From contig RFNS01000134.1 of NCBI GenBank assembly GCA_009927055.1, positions 1-37,600 of the forward strand: DNA of 37,600 nt, given 5' to 3'. Source of the DNA: Alphaproteobacteria bacterium (GTDB taxonomy: Bacteria; Pseudomonadota; Alphaproteobacteria; UBA9219; RFNS01). Position 1 is the stretch's first letter; each line of letters starts with the position of its first letter. The translations under genes were made by a program, and so were the position numbers. The notes beneath the pieces were generated by a model. That model worked only from the letters and a program-made list of their open reading frames with translations. It did not search any database and was not told the DNA's origin. Shown here in pieces: positions 1 through 11,865 of the stretch.

Positions 1-103
1 GGTGCAATATCACCCCGAAGCCTCGCCGGGCCCGCATGATAGTCATTATTTGTTTCAGCGTTTTGTGACCATGATTGAACACCACAAAAAACAGGCGGCC
101 TGA
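1..103 (+). CDS. carA: Carbamoyl-phosphate synthase small subunit, C-terminal fragment
   Basis: This is the 3' end of a gene that begins before the window. Reading from base 2 gives [18 protein letters not shown] followed by a short tail and TGA at 101-103. HPEASPGP.D is the conserved end of the class I glutamine amidotransferase domain of CarA and carries the His and Glu of the Cys-His-Glu triad. CarA hydrolyses glutamine and passes ammonia to CarB for carbamoyl phosphate, which feeds arginine and pyrimidine synthesis. One base separates its stop from the carB ATG, so the two are almost certainly co-transcribed and translationally coupled. Only about 33 residues are visible. Confidence 0.93.
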   Translation, partial: VQYHPEASPGPHDSHYLFQRFVTMIEHHKKQAA

Positions 104-104
104 T

Positions 105-3100
105 ATGCCCAAACGTACCGACATTCAAAGCATCTGCATCATCGGCGCGGGGCCGATTGTGATTGGCCAGGCGTGCGAGTTTGATTATTCGGGCGCGCAG
201 GCGTGCAAAGCGCTGCGCGAGGAGGGATACAGGGTTGTTCTGATCAACTCTAACCCCGCCACCATCATGACCGACCCCGACATGGCGGATGCCACATACA
301 TTGAACCCATCACGCCCGAATTTGTGACAAAAATTTTAGAACGCGAAAAGCCCGATGCGCTGCTGCCCACCATGGGCGGCCAAACCGCGCTGAACACGGC
401 CATGGCGCTGTCAAAAGATGGCACGCTAGAGCGATTGGGCATCGAACTGATTGGCGCCAAGCGTGATGCGATAGAAAAAGCCGAAGATCGGTTATTGTTC
501 CGCGAGGCGATGTCAAAAATTGGGCTGAACAGCCCAAAATCTCACGCGGTCAACAATATCGATGACGCGCAAAAAGTTCTGCACGATATTGGCCTGCCCG
601 CCATCATCCGCCCCAGTTTTACGCTGGGCGGCACGGGCGGCGGCATCGCCTATAACCGCAAGGAGTTTGAGGAGATCGCCAAATCGGGCCTGGCCGCCAG
701 CATGATTGGTGAAATTCTGGTCGAAGAAAGTGTGCTGGGCTGGAAAGAATATGAAATGGAAGTGGTGCGCGATAAAGCCGATAATTGCATCATTATTTGT
801 TCCATCGAAAATGTTGACCCCATGGGCATTCATACGGGTGACAGCATCACCGTGGCGCCGGCCCTTACGCTGACCGATAAAGAATATCAGGTCATGCGCA
901 ATGCCAGTCTGGCCGTGCTGCGCGAAATTGGCGTAGATACAGGCGGCAGCAATGTTCAGTTTGCGGTAAACCCGGCGGATGGCCGCATGGTGGTGATTGA
1001 GATGAACCCGCGCGTCAGCCGTTCCTCGGCGCTGGCCAGCAAGGCTACGGGTTTTCCCATTGCCAAAATCGCCGCCAAGCTGGCGGTGGGCTATACGCTG
1101 GATGAACTGACGAATGATATGACCAAAGTCACGCCGGCCAGTTTTGAACCCACGATTGATTATGTGGTGACAAAAATTCCGCGCTTTACGTTTGAAAAAT
1201 TCCCCGGCACCGATGCGACGCTGACCACCAGCATGAAATCGGTGGGCGAGGCGATGGCCATTGGCCGCAACTGGCACGAAAGTGTGCAGAAGGCGCTGCG
1301 ATCACTCGAGACGGGCCTGAGTGGTTTTGATGATGTGGCGTTGGGCGATGGTCAATCGCGCGATGCGGTGGTGGCCGCCCTGGCCAAACCCACGCCCGAC
1401 AGGTTGCTTGTCATTGCGCAGGCGCTGCGTCAGGGCCTGAGTATCGCCGAGGTGTGCCAGATTTGCAGTTATGATCCTTGGTTTGTGGCGCGCATTGCCG
1501 ATATTGTTCAGGCCGAACAGCAGGTGCGCCAAAATGGCTTGCCCGATCAGCCCCGCGACATGCACAAACTGAAGCACATGGGCTTTAGCGATAAGCGCCT
1601 GGCCAAGCTGGCAGGCAAAAAAGAAAGCGATGTGCGACAGCTGCGCGATCAGTTGAATGTTCATCCTGTTTTCAAACGCATTGATACCTGTGCGGGTGAG
1701 TTTAAGAGCAACACCGCCTATATGTATGCAACGTATGAAGGCCAACCCGCATTGCCGGCGGTGTGCGAAGCGGCGCCCAGCGACAAACAAAAAATTATTA
1801 TTCTGGGTGGCGGGCCCAACCGCATCGGGCAGGGCATTGAATTTGATTATTGTTGCGTGCACGCGGCCTTTGCGCTGCGCGAGGCCGGGTTTGAAACCAT
1901 TATGGTCAACTGCAACCCCGAAACGGTCTCAACCGACTATGACACATCGGACCGATTATATTTCGAACCGCTGACAGCCGAAGACGTGATTGAGATTGTG
2001 CGCACCGAGCAGAAAAACGGAACATTGCTGGGTGTCATTGTTCAGTTTGGCGGGCAAACGCCGTTGCGGTTGGCCGAGGCGCTGCAAGACGCCAACATAC
2101 CCATTCTTGGCACCAGCCCTGATGCGATTGATTTGGCCGAGGATCGCGAGCGTTTTCAAAAACTTTTGAACAAGCTCAAGTTGCTGCAACCCCCCAATGG
2201 CCTGGCCCGCAGCGCGATTGAGGCCGAAAAAATCGCGGAGAAAATTGGTTATCCGGTTGTCATTCGCCCCAGTTATGTGCTGGGGGGCCGCGCCATGGAA
2301 ATTGTGCACGATACGCAAGCCCTACAACGTTATATCACCCAGGCGGTTTCGGTGTCGGGCGATAATCCGGTGCTGATTGATCATTATCTGCGCAACGCGA
2401 TTGAGGTGGACGTGGATGTGCTGGCCGATGGGCGCGATGTTTTTGTGGCCGGCGTGATGGAACATATTGAAGAAGCGGGCATCCATTCCGGCGATAGTTC
2501 GTGCAGTTTGCCGCCGTTCAGTTTATCGGCCGACATTGTGAAAGAGATGTCGCGCCAGGCCGAAGAATTGGCGAAGGCTTTGAATGTGGTGGGCCTCATG
2601 AACGTTCAATTCGCGGTGAAGGATAAGAAAATTTATGTGCTGGAAGTGAACCCCCGCGCCAGCCGCACGGTGCCCTTTGTGGCCAAGGCGACAGGCGTGC
2701 CGGTGGCCAAGCTGGCGGCGCGTTTAATGGCGGGTGAAAAGCTGAAAAACATGCGCCTCAAGCATCAAACTTTCAAACATCTGGCGGTCAAAACGCCGGT
2801 GTTTCCCTTTGCGCGTTTTAACAACGTGGATGTGATTTTGGGGCCTGAAATGAAATCGACCGGCGAGGTGATGGGGGTCGATGCCGACTTTGCCGCCGCC
2901 TTTGCCAAAGCGCAGCTGGGGGCCGGCATGAAACTTCCGAAGACGGGCACCATTTTTATGTCGGTGCGCGATGAGGATAAGCACGAGGCCGCGCGCGTGG
3001 CCAAAAAATTTGTCGATGAGGGGTTCAGGCTGATCGCGACACGCGGCACCGCCAAAGCCCTGCAAGATGAAGGCGTGCCCGTGCGTGTGGTGAATAAGGT

Positions 3101-3347
3101 GTTTGAAGGTCAGCCGCATATTGTGGATGCGCTGATCAATGGCGAGGTGGCCCTGGTGGTGAATACGACCGAAGGGGCGGCCGCCATTGCCGACAGTTTT
3201 AGCATCCGCCGCACGGCGCTGATGCAGCAAATACCCTATTACACCACCATCACCGCCGCCCGCGCGGTGGCCGATGCGATTGCTGCGGTGCAAAAGGAAA
3301 CGCTTGAAGTTCAATCGCTTCAGGGCTATCTTAAGGCGGCCTCCTAG
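105..3347 (+). CDS. carB: Carbamoyl-phosphate synthase large subunit
   Basis: CarB makes carbamoyl phosphate from bicarbonate, CarA-derived ammonia and two ATP. The protein is full length at 1080 residues. It has the usual duplicated architecture: an N-terminal half starting [22 protein letters not shown] with a first ATP-grasp domain, an oligomerisation region, a second half starting at the matching motif [20 protein letters not shown], and a C-terminal MGS-like allosteric domain ([11 protein letters not shown]). The track start at 75 is a TTG inside carA; the ATG at 105 gives the family N terminus and sits one base after the carA stop, so I chose it. A terminator-like hairpin follows, then greA, an order common in Alphaproteobacteria. 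Confidence 0.98.
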   Translation: MPKRTDIQSICIIGAGPIVIGQACEFDYSGAQACKALREEGYRVVLINSNPATIMTDPDMADATYIEPITPEFVTKILEREKPDALLPTMGGQTALNTAMALSKDGTLERLGIELIGAKRDAIEKAEDRLLFREAMSKIGLNSPKSHAVNNIDDAQKVLHDIGLPAIIRPSFTLGGTGGGIAYNRKEFEEIAKSGLAASMIGEILVEESVLGWKEYEMEVVRDKADNCIIICSIENVDPMGIHTGDSITVAPALTLTDKEYQVMRNASLAVLREIGVDTGGSNVQFAVNPADGRMVVIEMNPRVSRSSALASKATGFPIAKIAAKLAVGYTLDELTNDMTKVTPASFEPTIDYVVTKIPRFTFEKFPGTDATLTTSMKSVGEAMAIGRNWHESVQKALRSLETGLSGFDDVALGDGQSRDAVVAALAKPTPDRLLVIAQALRQGLSIAEVCQICSYDPWFVARIADIVQAEQQVRQNGLPDQPRDMHKLKHMGFSDKRLAKLAGKKESDVRQLRDQLNVHPVFKRIDTCAGEFKSNTAYMYATYEGQPALPAVCEAAPSDKQKIIILGGGPNRIGQGIEFDYCCVHAAFALREAGFETIMVNCNPETVSTDYDTSDRLYFEPLTAEDVIEIVRTEQKNGTLLGVIVQFGGQTPLRLAEALQDANIPILGTSPDAIDLAEDRERFQKLLNKLKLLQPPNGLARSAIEAEKIAEKIGYPVVIRPSYVLGGRAMEIVHDTQALQRYITQAVSVSGDNPVLIDHYLRNAIEVDVDVLADGRDVFVAGVMEHIEEAGIHSGDSSCSLPPFSLSADIVKEMSRQAEELAKALNVVGLMNVQFAVKDKKIYVLEVNPRASRTVPFVAKATGVPVAKLAARLMAGEKLKNMRLKHQTFKHLAVKTPVFPFARFNNVDVILGPEMKSTGEVMGVDADFAAAFAKAQLGAGMKLPKTGTIFMSVRDEDKHEAARVAKKFVDEGFRLIATRGTAKALQDEGVPVRVVNKVFEGQPHIVDALINGEVALVVNTTEGAAAIADSFSIRRTALMQQIPYYTTITAARAVADAIAAVQKETLEVQSLQGYLKAAS

Positions 3348-3360
3348 AGGTTTTTGTGAA

Positions 3361-3391
3361 AAGCTGCGGGTACCCCCCGCCGCTTTTTTTG
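3361..3391 (+). terminator. Rho-independent terminator after carB
   Basis: A GC-rich stem (AGCTGCGGG paired with CCCGCCGCT, one mismatch) is followed directly by seven T residues, 13 bases after the carB stop. It lies between carB and greA, so it probably ends or attenuates the carAB transcript. Confidence 0.75.
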
Positions 3392-3411
3392 TTTGATCGC
3401 AAGGGGTTATA

Positions 3412-3897
3412 ATGACCGAGAAAGTGCCTATGACCGCCGAAGGTCTCGAGCGGCTGGAGAAAGAATTACACCATCTGGTGCACAGCGAGCGCCCCGCCGT
3501 GGTGAAGGCCATTGCCGAAGCGCGCGAGCACGGCGACCTGAGTGAAAATGCCGAATATCATGCCGCGCGTGAACGCCAAAGTTTTATTGAAGGCCGCGTG
3601 CTGGAGCTGGAAGATAAAATCAGCCGTGCTGAGGTGATTGATCCTTCCAAATTATCTGGCAAAAACATTATGTTCGGTGCTTATGTTACCTTGGTCGATG
3701 AAGATAATGACGACGAAGTGGTGTACCGCCTGGTGGGACAGGATGAAAGCGATATTAAACTGGGGCTTCTGTCCATCAGCAGCCCTTTGGCCCGTGCGTT
3801 GATTGGCAAAACGGTGGGCGACAGCGTTGAGGTGAGCACACCCGGCGGCACCAAAAGCTATGAAGTGCTGAAGGTCAGTTTTAAGAAGGCGTCGTAG
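3412..3897 (+). CDS. greA: Transcription elongation factor GreA
   Basis: GreA binds the RNA polymerase secondary channel and stimulates cleavage of backtracked RNA. The 161-residue length is typical. The N-terminal coiled-coil finger carries the family signature [18 protein letters not shown], with the acidic tip residues (D, E) that coordinate catalytic Mg2+. The C-terminal FKBP-like half ends in [16 protein letters not shown]. The ATG at 3412 is preceded by an AAGGGG Shine-Dalgarno sequence. Its 3' end overlaps the convergent hydrolase gene by 17 bases. It lies downstream of the carB terminator, so it probably depends on read-through or its own promoter. Confidence 0.97.
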   Translation: MTEKVPMTAEGLERLEKELHHLVHSERPAVVKAIAEAREHGDLSENAEYHAARERQSFIEGRVLELEDKISRAEVIDPSKLSGKNIMFGAYVTLVDEDNDDEVVYRLVGQDESDIKLGLLSISSPLARALIGKTVGDSVEVSTPGGTKSYEVLKVSFKKAS

Positions 3898-4867
3898 GTT
3901 TTCCCAAAAAATAGGGAATAGATGGCCGTGGAATGCTGGGCAGCCAGCCTGCTCCGGCTGCTTTTGGCGTTTCGGCGGGCGCGGCGATGTCGGCCGCAGG
4001 GTTTCTCCATTGCGTGAGGTCAACCAGCGAATGTTCAAGTCCAGCCAGTTGAATGGCCTTGGCCGCCACTTGCGATGCGCGCGGAGCCTCCAAAATTTGG
4101 TGGTCGGCTGTATCAGTAATATGTGTCAGGGCGTGCGGATAATTTTCAAGTGCGCGCAGCGTATCGGCGGCGGTTAAGCCTGCAACATGGGCCCATATCT
4201 CATCGTGTTGCGAGACAAACGCATGAAACGGGCCAGAGAATTTTTCAAACATCACGGGGTGCGCAGCGCTATTTACAGACAGCACGCCATCACGCACAGG
4301 GAAGGTGGCATGATGATGCATGAATACCAGCGGCAGCCCGCCAAACGAATATCCCATCATCAGGGCCGGTTGTTGGGCCAGAGTATTGAACCCCTTGTTG
4401 GCGCAGTATTTCTCAATCGCCGCGCCAATGGCATGGGCCAAAATTTTGCCGGCGGATTCGGCGTTTGGTTTGGTGGCTAGAATATCAACTTTGTGGGCGC
4501 GCCATTCGCAGATGGGATCAAAATAAAGGGTTGGACGCTCGGCGAGCAGACGTTTCAGGATATGATCATGGCCAGTGGCGGGCGCAAGAAGACGCCTGCC
4601 CAGAACGCGCGGAGCCATTAAAAGATCAGACGTGCGCAGAGAAGGGAATGTGCGCGCGCGCGGAATAACCACCAGCGCATTGCTGCTTGAACAGATGTGG
4701 CGCACCAGCACCTTCACACTCTCGCCTGTGCCGCTTAACCCATGACAAAAAATAATGGTCGCGGCGGGAGGGATGCGAGCAGGCACAAGAGGGTTGCGCA
4801 AAAAATAAAATGCGCCACCACCGGCGGTCACATGCTCAGGTTCAAGGGGAAGCATGGCTGAAAGCAT
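3881..4867 (-). CDS. Alpha/beta hydrolase (dienelactone hydrolase-like)
   Basis: A 328-residue alpha/beta-hydrolase fold protein of unknown substrate. Visible features are an oxyanion-hole segment [13 protein letters not shown] (about residues 38-50), a nucleophile elbow GYSFGG with Ser about 174, a following acid candidate in FVSQHDEIW, and a C-terminal His in TADHQILE, giving a plausible Ser-Asp-His triad. No signal peptide is obvious, so it is probably cytoplasmic. The C-terminal 40 residues are Ala/Pro-rich and look disordered. The gene lies 60 bases downstream of the ABC exporter on the same strand and overlaps the greA tail by 17 bases. A second in-frame ATG four codons in is an alternative start. 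The fold is secure; the specific function is not. Confidence 0.85.
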   Translation of the reverse strand: MLSAMLPLEPEHVTAGGGAFYFLRNPLVPARIPPAATIIFCHGLSGTGESVKVLVRHICSSSNALVVIPRARTFPSLRTSDLLMAPRVLGRRLLAPATGHDHILKRLLAERPTLYFDPICEWRAHKVDILATKPNAESAGKILAHAIGAAIEKYCANKGFNTLAQQPALMMGYSFGGLPLVFMHHHATFPVRDGVLSVNSAAHPVMFEKFSGPFHAFVSQHDEIWAHVAGLTAADTLRALENYPHALTHITDTADHQILEAPRASQVAAKAIQLAGLEHSLVDLTQWRNPAADIAAPAETPKAAGAGWLPSIPRPSIPYFLGKPTTPS

Positions 4868-4927
4868 TGGACAGAATCAGACCAGGCGCAACACAAAAAA
4901 ATTCCGCAGTGCAATGTGACGGAGGAA

Positions 4928-6676
4928 TCACCCCGTCTGCAGCTGGTTGAAATGGGCATAGAGGCCGCTGCTTTTCAACAACTGGGCGTGCGTGCCGGTT
5001 TCAACAATCTGTCCATGATCCAGCACAATAATGCGATCGGCCTGCTGCACCGTCGAGAGGCGATGCGCGATGATGAGTGTGGTTCGGTCTTTCATCACGG
5101 TTTTCATGGCGTGCTGAATGGTTTGTTCGCTGGCGCTGTCGAGAGCCGAGGTGGCTTCATCCAAAAGCAGCAGGGGCGGGTTGCGCAAAATGGCGCGGGC
5201 CAGGGCGATGCGCTGGCGCTGTCCGCCTGAAAGGCGCACGCCTTTTTCGCCCAGCGATGTTTGGTACCCCTGCGGCAGGGCCGAGATAAAGTCGTGCGCG
5301 TGCGCGGCTTTGGCGGCGGCTATCATATCGCCTTGGCTCGCGTTGTGCCGGCCAAAGGCGATGTTTTCGGCGGCAGTGCCCGAGAAAATGACAGGGTCTT
5401 GCGACACAAAACCAATTTGCTGCCGCAAGGCGCACAAATCGAGCGTGCGGAGATCAATGCCATCAAACCGCAGCAACCCAGATGAGGGATCATAAAAGCG
5501 CAGAAGAAGCTGAAACAGGGTGGTTTTGCCCGCCCCGCTGGGGCCGACCAGCGCCACGTGCTCGCCCGCGCGAATGGTCAGTGTAAAGTTTTTAATGATG
5601 GGGTGATCGGGCCGCGCAGGATAGGCGAACGTGACATTATCAAACGAGACCGATCCCTTGGCAGGCAGGCCCAGCGGCACAGGGTGCGATGGCGATGCAA
5701 TGGTAGGTTGCATGTTGAAAAGATCGTGGATGCGCTCCATCGCCCCTGCGGCGCGTTGCAGTTCGCCAATCACTTCGCTGATGGCGCCCACCGCCCCCGC
5801 CACCACCACCGCATAAAAAATAAATGCCGAAAGCTGGCCCGGTGAAATGCGCCCCGTTAAAACATCGTGACCGCCTGTCCACAAAATAAAGGTGATGGCG
5901 GTAAAGACCATCACGATCACAAGCGCGGTCAGGGCGGCGCGCTGGCGAATACGGTTGCGCGCGGCACCCAGGGCGTCTGTGTTGGCCAGGGTAAATTTAT
6001 TCTGGGCCTGATGTTCGCTGGTGTAAGCCTGAATGGTTTTAATACCGCCCAGCGTTTCTTCGGCCGATGCATTCACCTCGGCCAGTTTTTCTTGAGACAG
6101 TTTGGATGCCGCACGAACACGCTTGCCGTAAATAATGATGGGCACCACCACCAGTGGCACCATCAGCACAATCATGCCGGCCAGCTTGGGGCTTTGCGTG
6201 AACATCAGCACAAGGCCGCCTGTCATCATCAGCATGTTACGCAAGGCAATCGAGACCGATGACCCCACAACGCCCTGCAAAATGGTGGTATCGGTTGAAA
6301 GACGCGACAGCACATCGCCCATGCGGGCCGTTTCATAAAACGCCGCATCCAGCCCCAGAAGTTTTGAGAAAATGCGCTGCCGCAATTCGGCCACCACCTT
6401 TTCGCCCAGCAAGGTCACAAGGCTGTAGCGGGTATAGGTGGCTGCCGCCAACACCACCACCACGCCCATCATCAGCACCAACGCATCATCAAGCTGCTGG
6501 GGGTTTTTCTGGGCCAGACCTTGATCAATCACCCCGCGCAGAGCATGCCCAATGCCCAGCATGGTTGCCGCTGCCACCACCAGCGCCAGCACGGCACCTG
6601 CCGCCAGCCACGCATGCTGGCGGATGTAAGGTATGATAAAGGTCAGACTGTGAAAGCGCTTGTCAGAGGGGGTCAT
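4928..6676 (-). CDS. ABC exporter, fused permease and ATPase (MsbA/ABCB type)
   Basis: A 582-residue half-transporter expected to work as a homodimer in the inner membrane. The N-terminal 320 residues form the six-helix type I exporter domain (helices near 22-45, 65-85, 140-160, 165-185, 250-268, 283-305). The C-terminal ATPase has Walker A GPSGAGKTT (about 378-386), the Q-loop, signature LSGGQRQR, Walker B LLLLDEATSALD and switch His in IIAHRLS. Family members export lipid A, lipids or peptides; substrate cannot be read from sequence. There is no Shine-Dalgarno sequence, but a -10-like box lies 6 bases upstream of ATG. It is divergent from acpP. Confidence 0.93.
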   Translation of the reverse strand: MTPSDKRFHSLTFIIPYIRQHAWLAAGAVLALVVAAATMLGIGHALRGVIDQGLAQKNPQQLDDALVLMMGVVVVLAAATYTRYSLVTLLGEKVVAELRQRIFSKLLGLDAAFYETARMGDVLSRLSTDTTILQGVVGSSVSIALRNMLMMTGGLVLMFTQSPKLAGMIVLMVPLVVVPIIIYGKRVRAASKLSQEKLAEVNASAEETLGGIKTIQAYTSEHQAQNKFTLANTDALGAARNRIRQRAALTALVIVMVFTAITFILWTGGHDVLTGRISPGQLSAFIFYAVVVAGAVGAISEVIGELQRAAGAMERIHDLFNMQPTIASPSHPVPLGLPAKGSVSFDNVTFAYPARPDHPIIKNFTLTIRAGEHVALVGPSGAGKTTLFQLLLRFYDPSSGLLRFDGIDLRTLDLCALRQQIGFVSQDPVIFSGTAAENIAFGRHNASQGDMIAAAKAAHAHDFISALPQGYQTSLGEKGVRLSGGQRQRIALARAILRNPPLLLLDEATSALDSASEQTIQHAMKTVMKDRTTLIIAHRLSTVQQADRIIVLDHGQIVETGTHAQLLKSSGLYAHFNQLQTG

Positions 6677-6682
6677 GAGCGA

Positions 6683-6710
6683 TTCATAGCCTTATTTTTC
6701 AAAAGGTTAA
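6683..6710 (-). promoter_or_regulatory. Putative promoter of the ABC exporter gene (leaderless)
   Basis: On the minus strand TTAACC (6705-6710), a 16-base spacer and TATGAA (6683-6688) precede the ATG at 6676 by only 6 bases, so transcription would begin at or next to the start codon. An inverted repeat CCTTATTT/AAATAAGG (6690-6716) overlaps the spacer and -35 and could be an operator. Match to consensus is moderate. Confidence 0.4.
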
Positions 6711-6859
6711 ATAAGGAAAAGCGGGTGGATTGACGAAAGCCCGCGAACGCGGCAGTGTGCGCCTTCTGGAAGGGAAGGGACGATTCAGGTTCACAAAACC
6801 GTATCGCCTTTTCTATCACCAACAACAGCTAAGGCTTGGAGTAAGCCAAGGGGAATATC

Positions 6860-7099
6860 ATGAGCGATGTTGCCGAACGCGTGAAGAAAATCGTGATTGA
6901 GCATTTGGGTGTCGATGCCGCCAAGGTGTCAGAGACAGCCAGCTTCATCGATGATCTGGGCGCGGACAGCCTGGATACCGTTGAATTGGTTATGGCCTTT
7001 GAAGAAGAATTTGGTGTTGAAATTCCTGATGACGCCGCAGAAAAAATTCAAACCGTAAAAGACGCGATTGATTTTATTCAACAGCGTCAGGCGGCCTAA
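6860..7099 (+). CDS. acpP: Acyl carrier protein
   Basis: This 79-residue acidic protein carries growing fatty acyl chains on a 4'-phosphopantetheine arm. The attachment serine is Ser37 in [21 protein letters not shown], the universal AcpP motif, and the length is standard. The ATG at 6860 has a strong AAGGGG Shine-Dalgarno sequence seven bases upstream. The upstream leader is about 180 bases long; a weak promoter-like pair (TTCACA at 6790, TATCAC near 6814) is visible but uncertain. fabF follows 56 bases after the ACP open reading frame. The usual upstream partners fabD and fabG are absent; the neighbour is a divergent ABC exporter. Confidence 0.98.
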   Translation: MSDVAERVKKIVIEHLGVDAAKVSETASFIDDLGADSLDTVELVMAFEEEFGVEIPDDAAEKIQTVKDAIDFIQQRQAA

Positions 7100-7155
7100 G
7101 GGCTACCGCTGGCGGCTGTTTGTCTTTTTCGCCTGAAGCCGCTTAAGTGATGACG

Positions 7156-8418
7156 ATGAGAAGAGTTGTTGTAACGGGTATGGGAATGGCCACCCCGCTG
7201 GGCAGTGGGGTGGCTTATAACTGGCAGCGCTTGCTGGCCGGCCACACGGGCATTCGGCGCATTACCAGCTTTGAAGTGGCCGATATGGCGTGTCAGATTG
7301 CGGGGCAGGTGCCGCGCGGCGTGGGCGAAGGCTTGTTAGATCTCGACAGCATCATCCCCCCCAAAGATCAGCGCAAGATGGATATGTTCATCCATTACGG
7401 GCTGGTGGCGGCGGTGGAAGCGGTGGCCGACAGCGGCTATGTGCCGCCCGATGATGAAGCGCGTGAGCGCGCGGGCGTGATGATTGGCAGCGGCATTGGC
7501 GGCCTGCAAGAAATTTATGAAACATCGGTGGTGCTGCACGAAAAGGGACCGCGGAAAGTGTCGCCTTTTTTTATTCCGGCCAGCCTTATTAACCTCGCCT
7601 CCGGCCAGGTGTCCATTCGTTTTGGCTATCGCGGCCCCAACCACGCCAGTGTCACGGCCTGTGCCAGCGGCGCCCACGCCATTGGCGATGCCGCGCGCAT
7701 GATTGCGTTGGGCGATGCCGATGTGATGCTGGCAGGCGGGGCCGAAGCCGCCGTATGCCGCGCGGGCATTGCGGGTTTTGCGGCCCTGCGCGCCCTTTCA
7801 ACCGGCTTTAATGATCGGCCCGACAAAGCCAGCCGCCCCTATGATCAAGAGCGCGATGGTTTTGTGATGGGCGAAGGGGCGGGTGTTGTGGTGTTGGAAG
7901 ACTATGACCACGCCAAGAAACGCGGTGCTAAAATTTATGCCGAGTTGGTGGGCTATGGCCTTTCGGGCGATGCTTACCACATGACAGCCCCCGCCGAAGA
8001 TGGCGATGGCGGTTATCGGGCCATGCGCATGGCGTTATCACGCGCGGGCCTTGCGCCCGATCAGATCGATTATATCAACGCCCATGGCACCAGTACCCCG
8101 CGCGGTGATGAGGTTGAGTTAATGGGCATCAAGCGCGCCTTTGGCAGCGTGGCAGAAAAAGTGGCCATTTCATCGACCAAGTCGGCCATTGGGCATTTGC
8201 TGGGTGCCGCTGGCGCGGTTGAAGCCATTTACAGCATTTTGGCCTGCCGCGATGATGTGGCGCCCCCCACCCTTAACCTCGATAACCCTTCTGAGAGTTG
8301 CGCGGGCTTTAATTTGGTTCCGCACACCGCGCAGCAACGCAATATTAACATTGTGCTGTCCAACTCATTTGGCTTCGGCGGCACAAACGCGTGTCTGATT
8401 TTTAGGGGTTCAGTATAA
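7156..8418 (+). CDS. fabF: 3-oxoacyl-[acyl-carrier-protein] synthase II
   Basis: FabF condenses malonyl-ACP with acyl-ACP in fatty acid elongation, releasing CO2. The 420-residue protein has the KAS II fold with active-site Cys about 169 in SVTACASGAHA, first His in NAHGTSTPRGD and second His in KSAIGHLLGAAGA; C-H-H identifies a decarboxylating ketosynthase. The track starts at GTG 7147, but ATG 7156 gives the family N terminus MRRVVVTGMG and has a TAAGTG Shine-Dalgarno-like stretch at a suitable distance; ATG 7150 is also possible. It is co-directional with acpP and probably in its operon. A palindromic repeat lies downstream, between it and the convergent gyrB. Confidence 0.96.
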   Translation: MRRVVVTGMGMATPLGSGVAYNWQRLLAGHTGIRRITSFEVADMACQIAGQVPRGVGEGLLDLDSIIPPKDQRKMDMFIHYGLVAAVEAVADSGYVPPDDEARERAGVMIGSGIGGLQEIYETSVVLHEKGPRKVSPFFIPASLINLASGQVSIRFGYRGPNHASVTACASGAHAIGDAARMIALGDADVMLAGGAEAAVCRAGIAGFAALRALSTGFNDRPDKASRPYDQERDGFVMGEGAGVVVLEDYDHAKKRGAKIYAELVGYGLSGDAYHMTAPAEDGDGGYRAMRMALSRAGLAPDQIDYINAHGTSTPRGDEVELMGIKRAFGSVAEKVAISSTKSAIGHLLGAAGAVEAIYSILACRDDVAPPTLNLDNPSESCAGFNLVPHTAQQRNINIVLSNSFGFGGTNACLIFRGSV

Positions 8419-8490
8419 TTTTATTCGCTTGAATTTGGCTCACTTGGGCCAAGACTCATGAATATAATGGATTAAATCTGCCCACACCGT

Positions 8491-8584
8491 CGTCATTCCG
8501 GCGCAAGCCGGAATCTAGGGCCGCTCAAGAAACTGTTGGGTTTGTGTTTGCCGCCCTAGATGCCGGATCACGTCCGGCATGACG
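8491..8584. repeat. Paired-hairpin palindromic repeat (copy 1)
   Basis: The element opens with CGTCATTCCGGC and closes with GGCATGACG. Each end folds into its own hairpin (loops GCAA and TCACG), and inner arms CTAGGG/CCCTAG also pair, so the whole 94-base element is an imperfect inverted repeat. It lies in the gap between convergent fabF and gyrB and could serve as a bidirectional terminator. Related elements are at 11168, 22993 and 29512. Confidence 0.8.
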
Positions 8585-8645
8585 AAGTTTTTTCGTTGAT
8601 ATGGCTTGAGATTGAATAAGTCTGAACCTTAATGATGACAATCAA

Positions 8646-11129
<2,484 letters not shown>

Positions 11130-11167
11130 TTATGGATTGCGAGGAAAATCAAGCCACAATAAAAGAT

Positions 11168-11247
11168 CGTCATCTCCGCGCAGGCGGGGGTCCATCCCTT
11201 GGCAAGGGCTGGCGGATGAATGGATTCCCGCTTTTGCGGGAATGACG
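11168..11247. repeat. Paired-hairpin palindromic repeat (copy 2)
   Basis: This 80-base element has the same design as copy 1: it opens CGTCATCTCCGC, closes GCGGGAATGACG, and has inner arms TCCAT/ATGGA around a CCCTT/AAGGG mini-stem. It lies upstream of gyrB, about 100 bases before its start. The rest of the 11067-11383 gap holds the presumed gyrB promoter region and nothing else I can name. Confidence 0.8.
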
Positions 11248-11383
11248 CAGTTTTTATGTCGATTTTGCTCATCATATCCGTGCCAGAAACCTACCAAAAA
11301 TACCCCCTAAAGCCAAATGATTTGGGCCAGTTTCAGCCCGCAAATAAGGCTTCATTTTCGGCGCTTATGCGCCTATGTTAGGG

Positions 11384-11547
11384 GGTGGAAGAGCACTGTG
11401 GGGTGCGCCAGGCGCTATATTCCCCGGGGCGATAAGTCTCAACAGGGAGCTGTCACTGATCAGGCCGTGGTCTGATTACACGGCGCCCACCTGCACAGCA
11501 GGCCGCGTTGGGAATGGATGCCAGCGGCCAATGCGGTCTCTTCCACC
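11384..11547 (+). ncRNA. ssrS: Probable 6S RNA
   Basis: A 164-base segment is bounded by a perfect 10-bp closing stem, GGTGGAAGAG with CTCTTCCACC. Between the arms are small hairpins (CCGTG/CACGG; CCTGC-ACA-GCAGG; GGCCGC/GCGGCC) and a largely unpaired middle. No convincing ORF covers it. Size and long closing stem around a central bubble match 6S RNA, which mimics an open promoter and binds sigma70 RNA polymerase. Segments such as GATAAGTCTCAACAGGGAGC and GGCGCCCACCTG resemble, from memory, alphaproteobacterial 6S sequences. A possible -10 (TATGTT at 11374) lies just upstream. A covariance-model search would settle it. Confidence 0.65.
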
Positions 11548-11625
11548 TGTGAAAGTAATGTATTGCTTTATGTTCTGATTGCCGGGTGATATTTTTGTGC
11601 ATCGGCCAACGCATGGAGGTTTTAG

Positions 11626-11865
11626 ATGAGTAATCAGAGAATTACGACGAGTGGCCCAAGAGGTGGCTATTTGGTTGCTCGCCCTTGTGATCCCAGTGTT
11701 CCAACTCAGTATGATGATGGTGAACCAGATGGTGACGAACCGGATAATGGGTTTGATGATAAGCCACCACGCAACGCTCACGTTGGGCCTGAGAGAGCAC
11801 TCAACGGCCCCGCTCCAAACGGGGCAGCGCCCGCACCCGCAAAGGGAACGCCTAAGCCAGCTTAA
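11626..11865 (+). CDS. Small hypothetical protein, disordered and Pro/Gly/Asp-rich
   Basis: A 79-residue ORF that I do not recognise. The start is well supported: GGAGG lies six bases before the ATG. The protein has an acidic centre (YDDGEPDGDEPDNGFDD) and a Pro/Ala/Gly tail, with no hydrophobic segment, so it is probably intrinsically disordered. It ends one base before the convergent TerC gene's stop. A second ORF in another frame (GTG at 11651 to 11869, 72 aa) overlaps it and encodes a hydrophobic N-terminal stretch, so which frame is used is open, though only this one has a good ribosome binding site. It lies 78 bases downstream of the 6S RNA candidate. Confidence 0.5.
   Translation: MSNQRITTSGPRGGYLVARPCDPSVPTQYDDGEPDGDEPDNGFDDKPPRNAHVGPERALNGPAPNGAAPAPAKGTPKPA

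Noticed and set aside
513-1277. 254-aa minus-strand ORF inside carB, and similar long antisense ORFs (1302-1862, 2724-3512)
   Set aside because: They lie wholly opposite a confident, full-length carB; their composition (His/Gln/Arg-rich) is that of antisense shadows in GC-biased codons, and none shows a domain.
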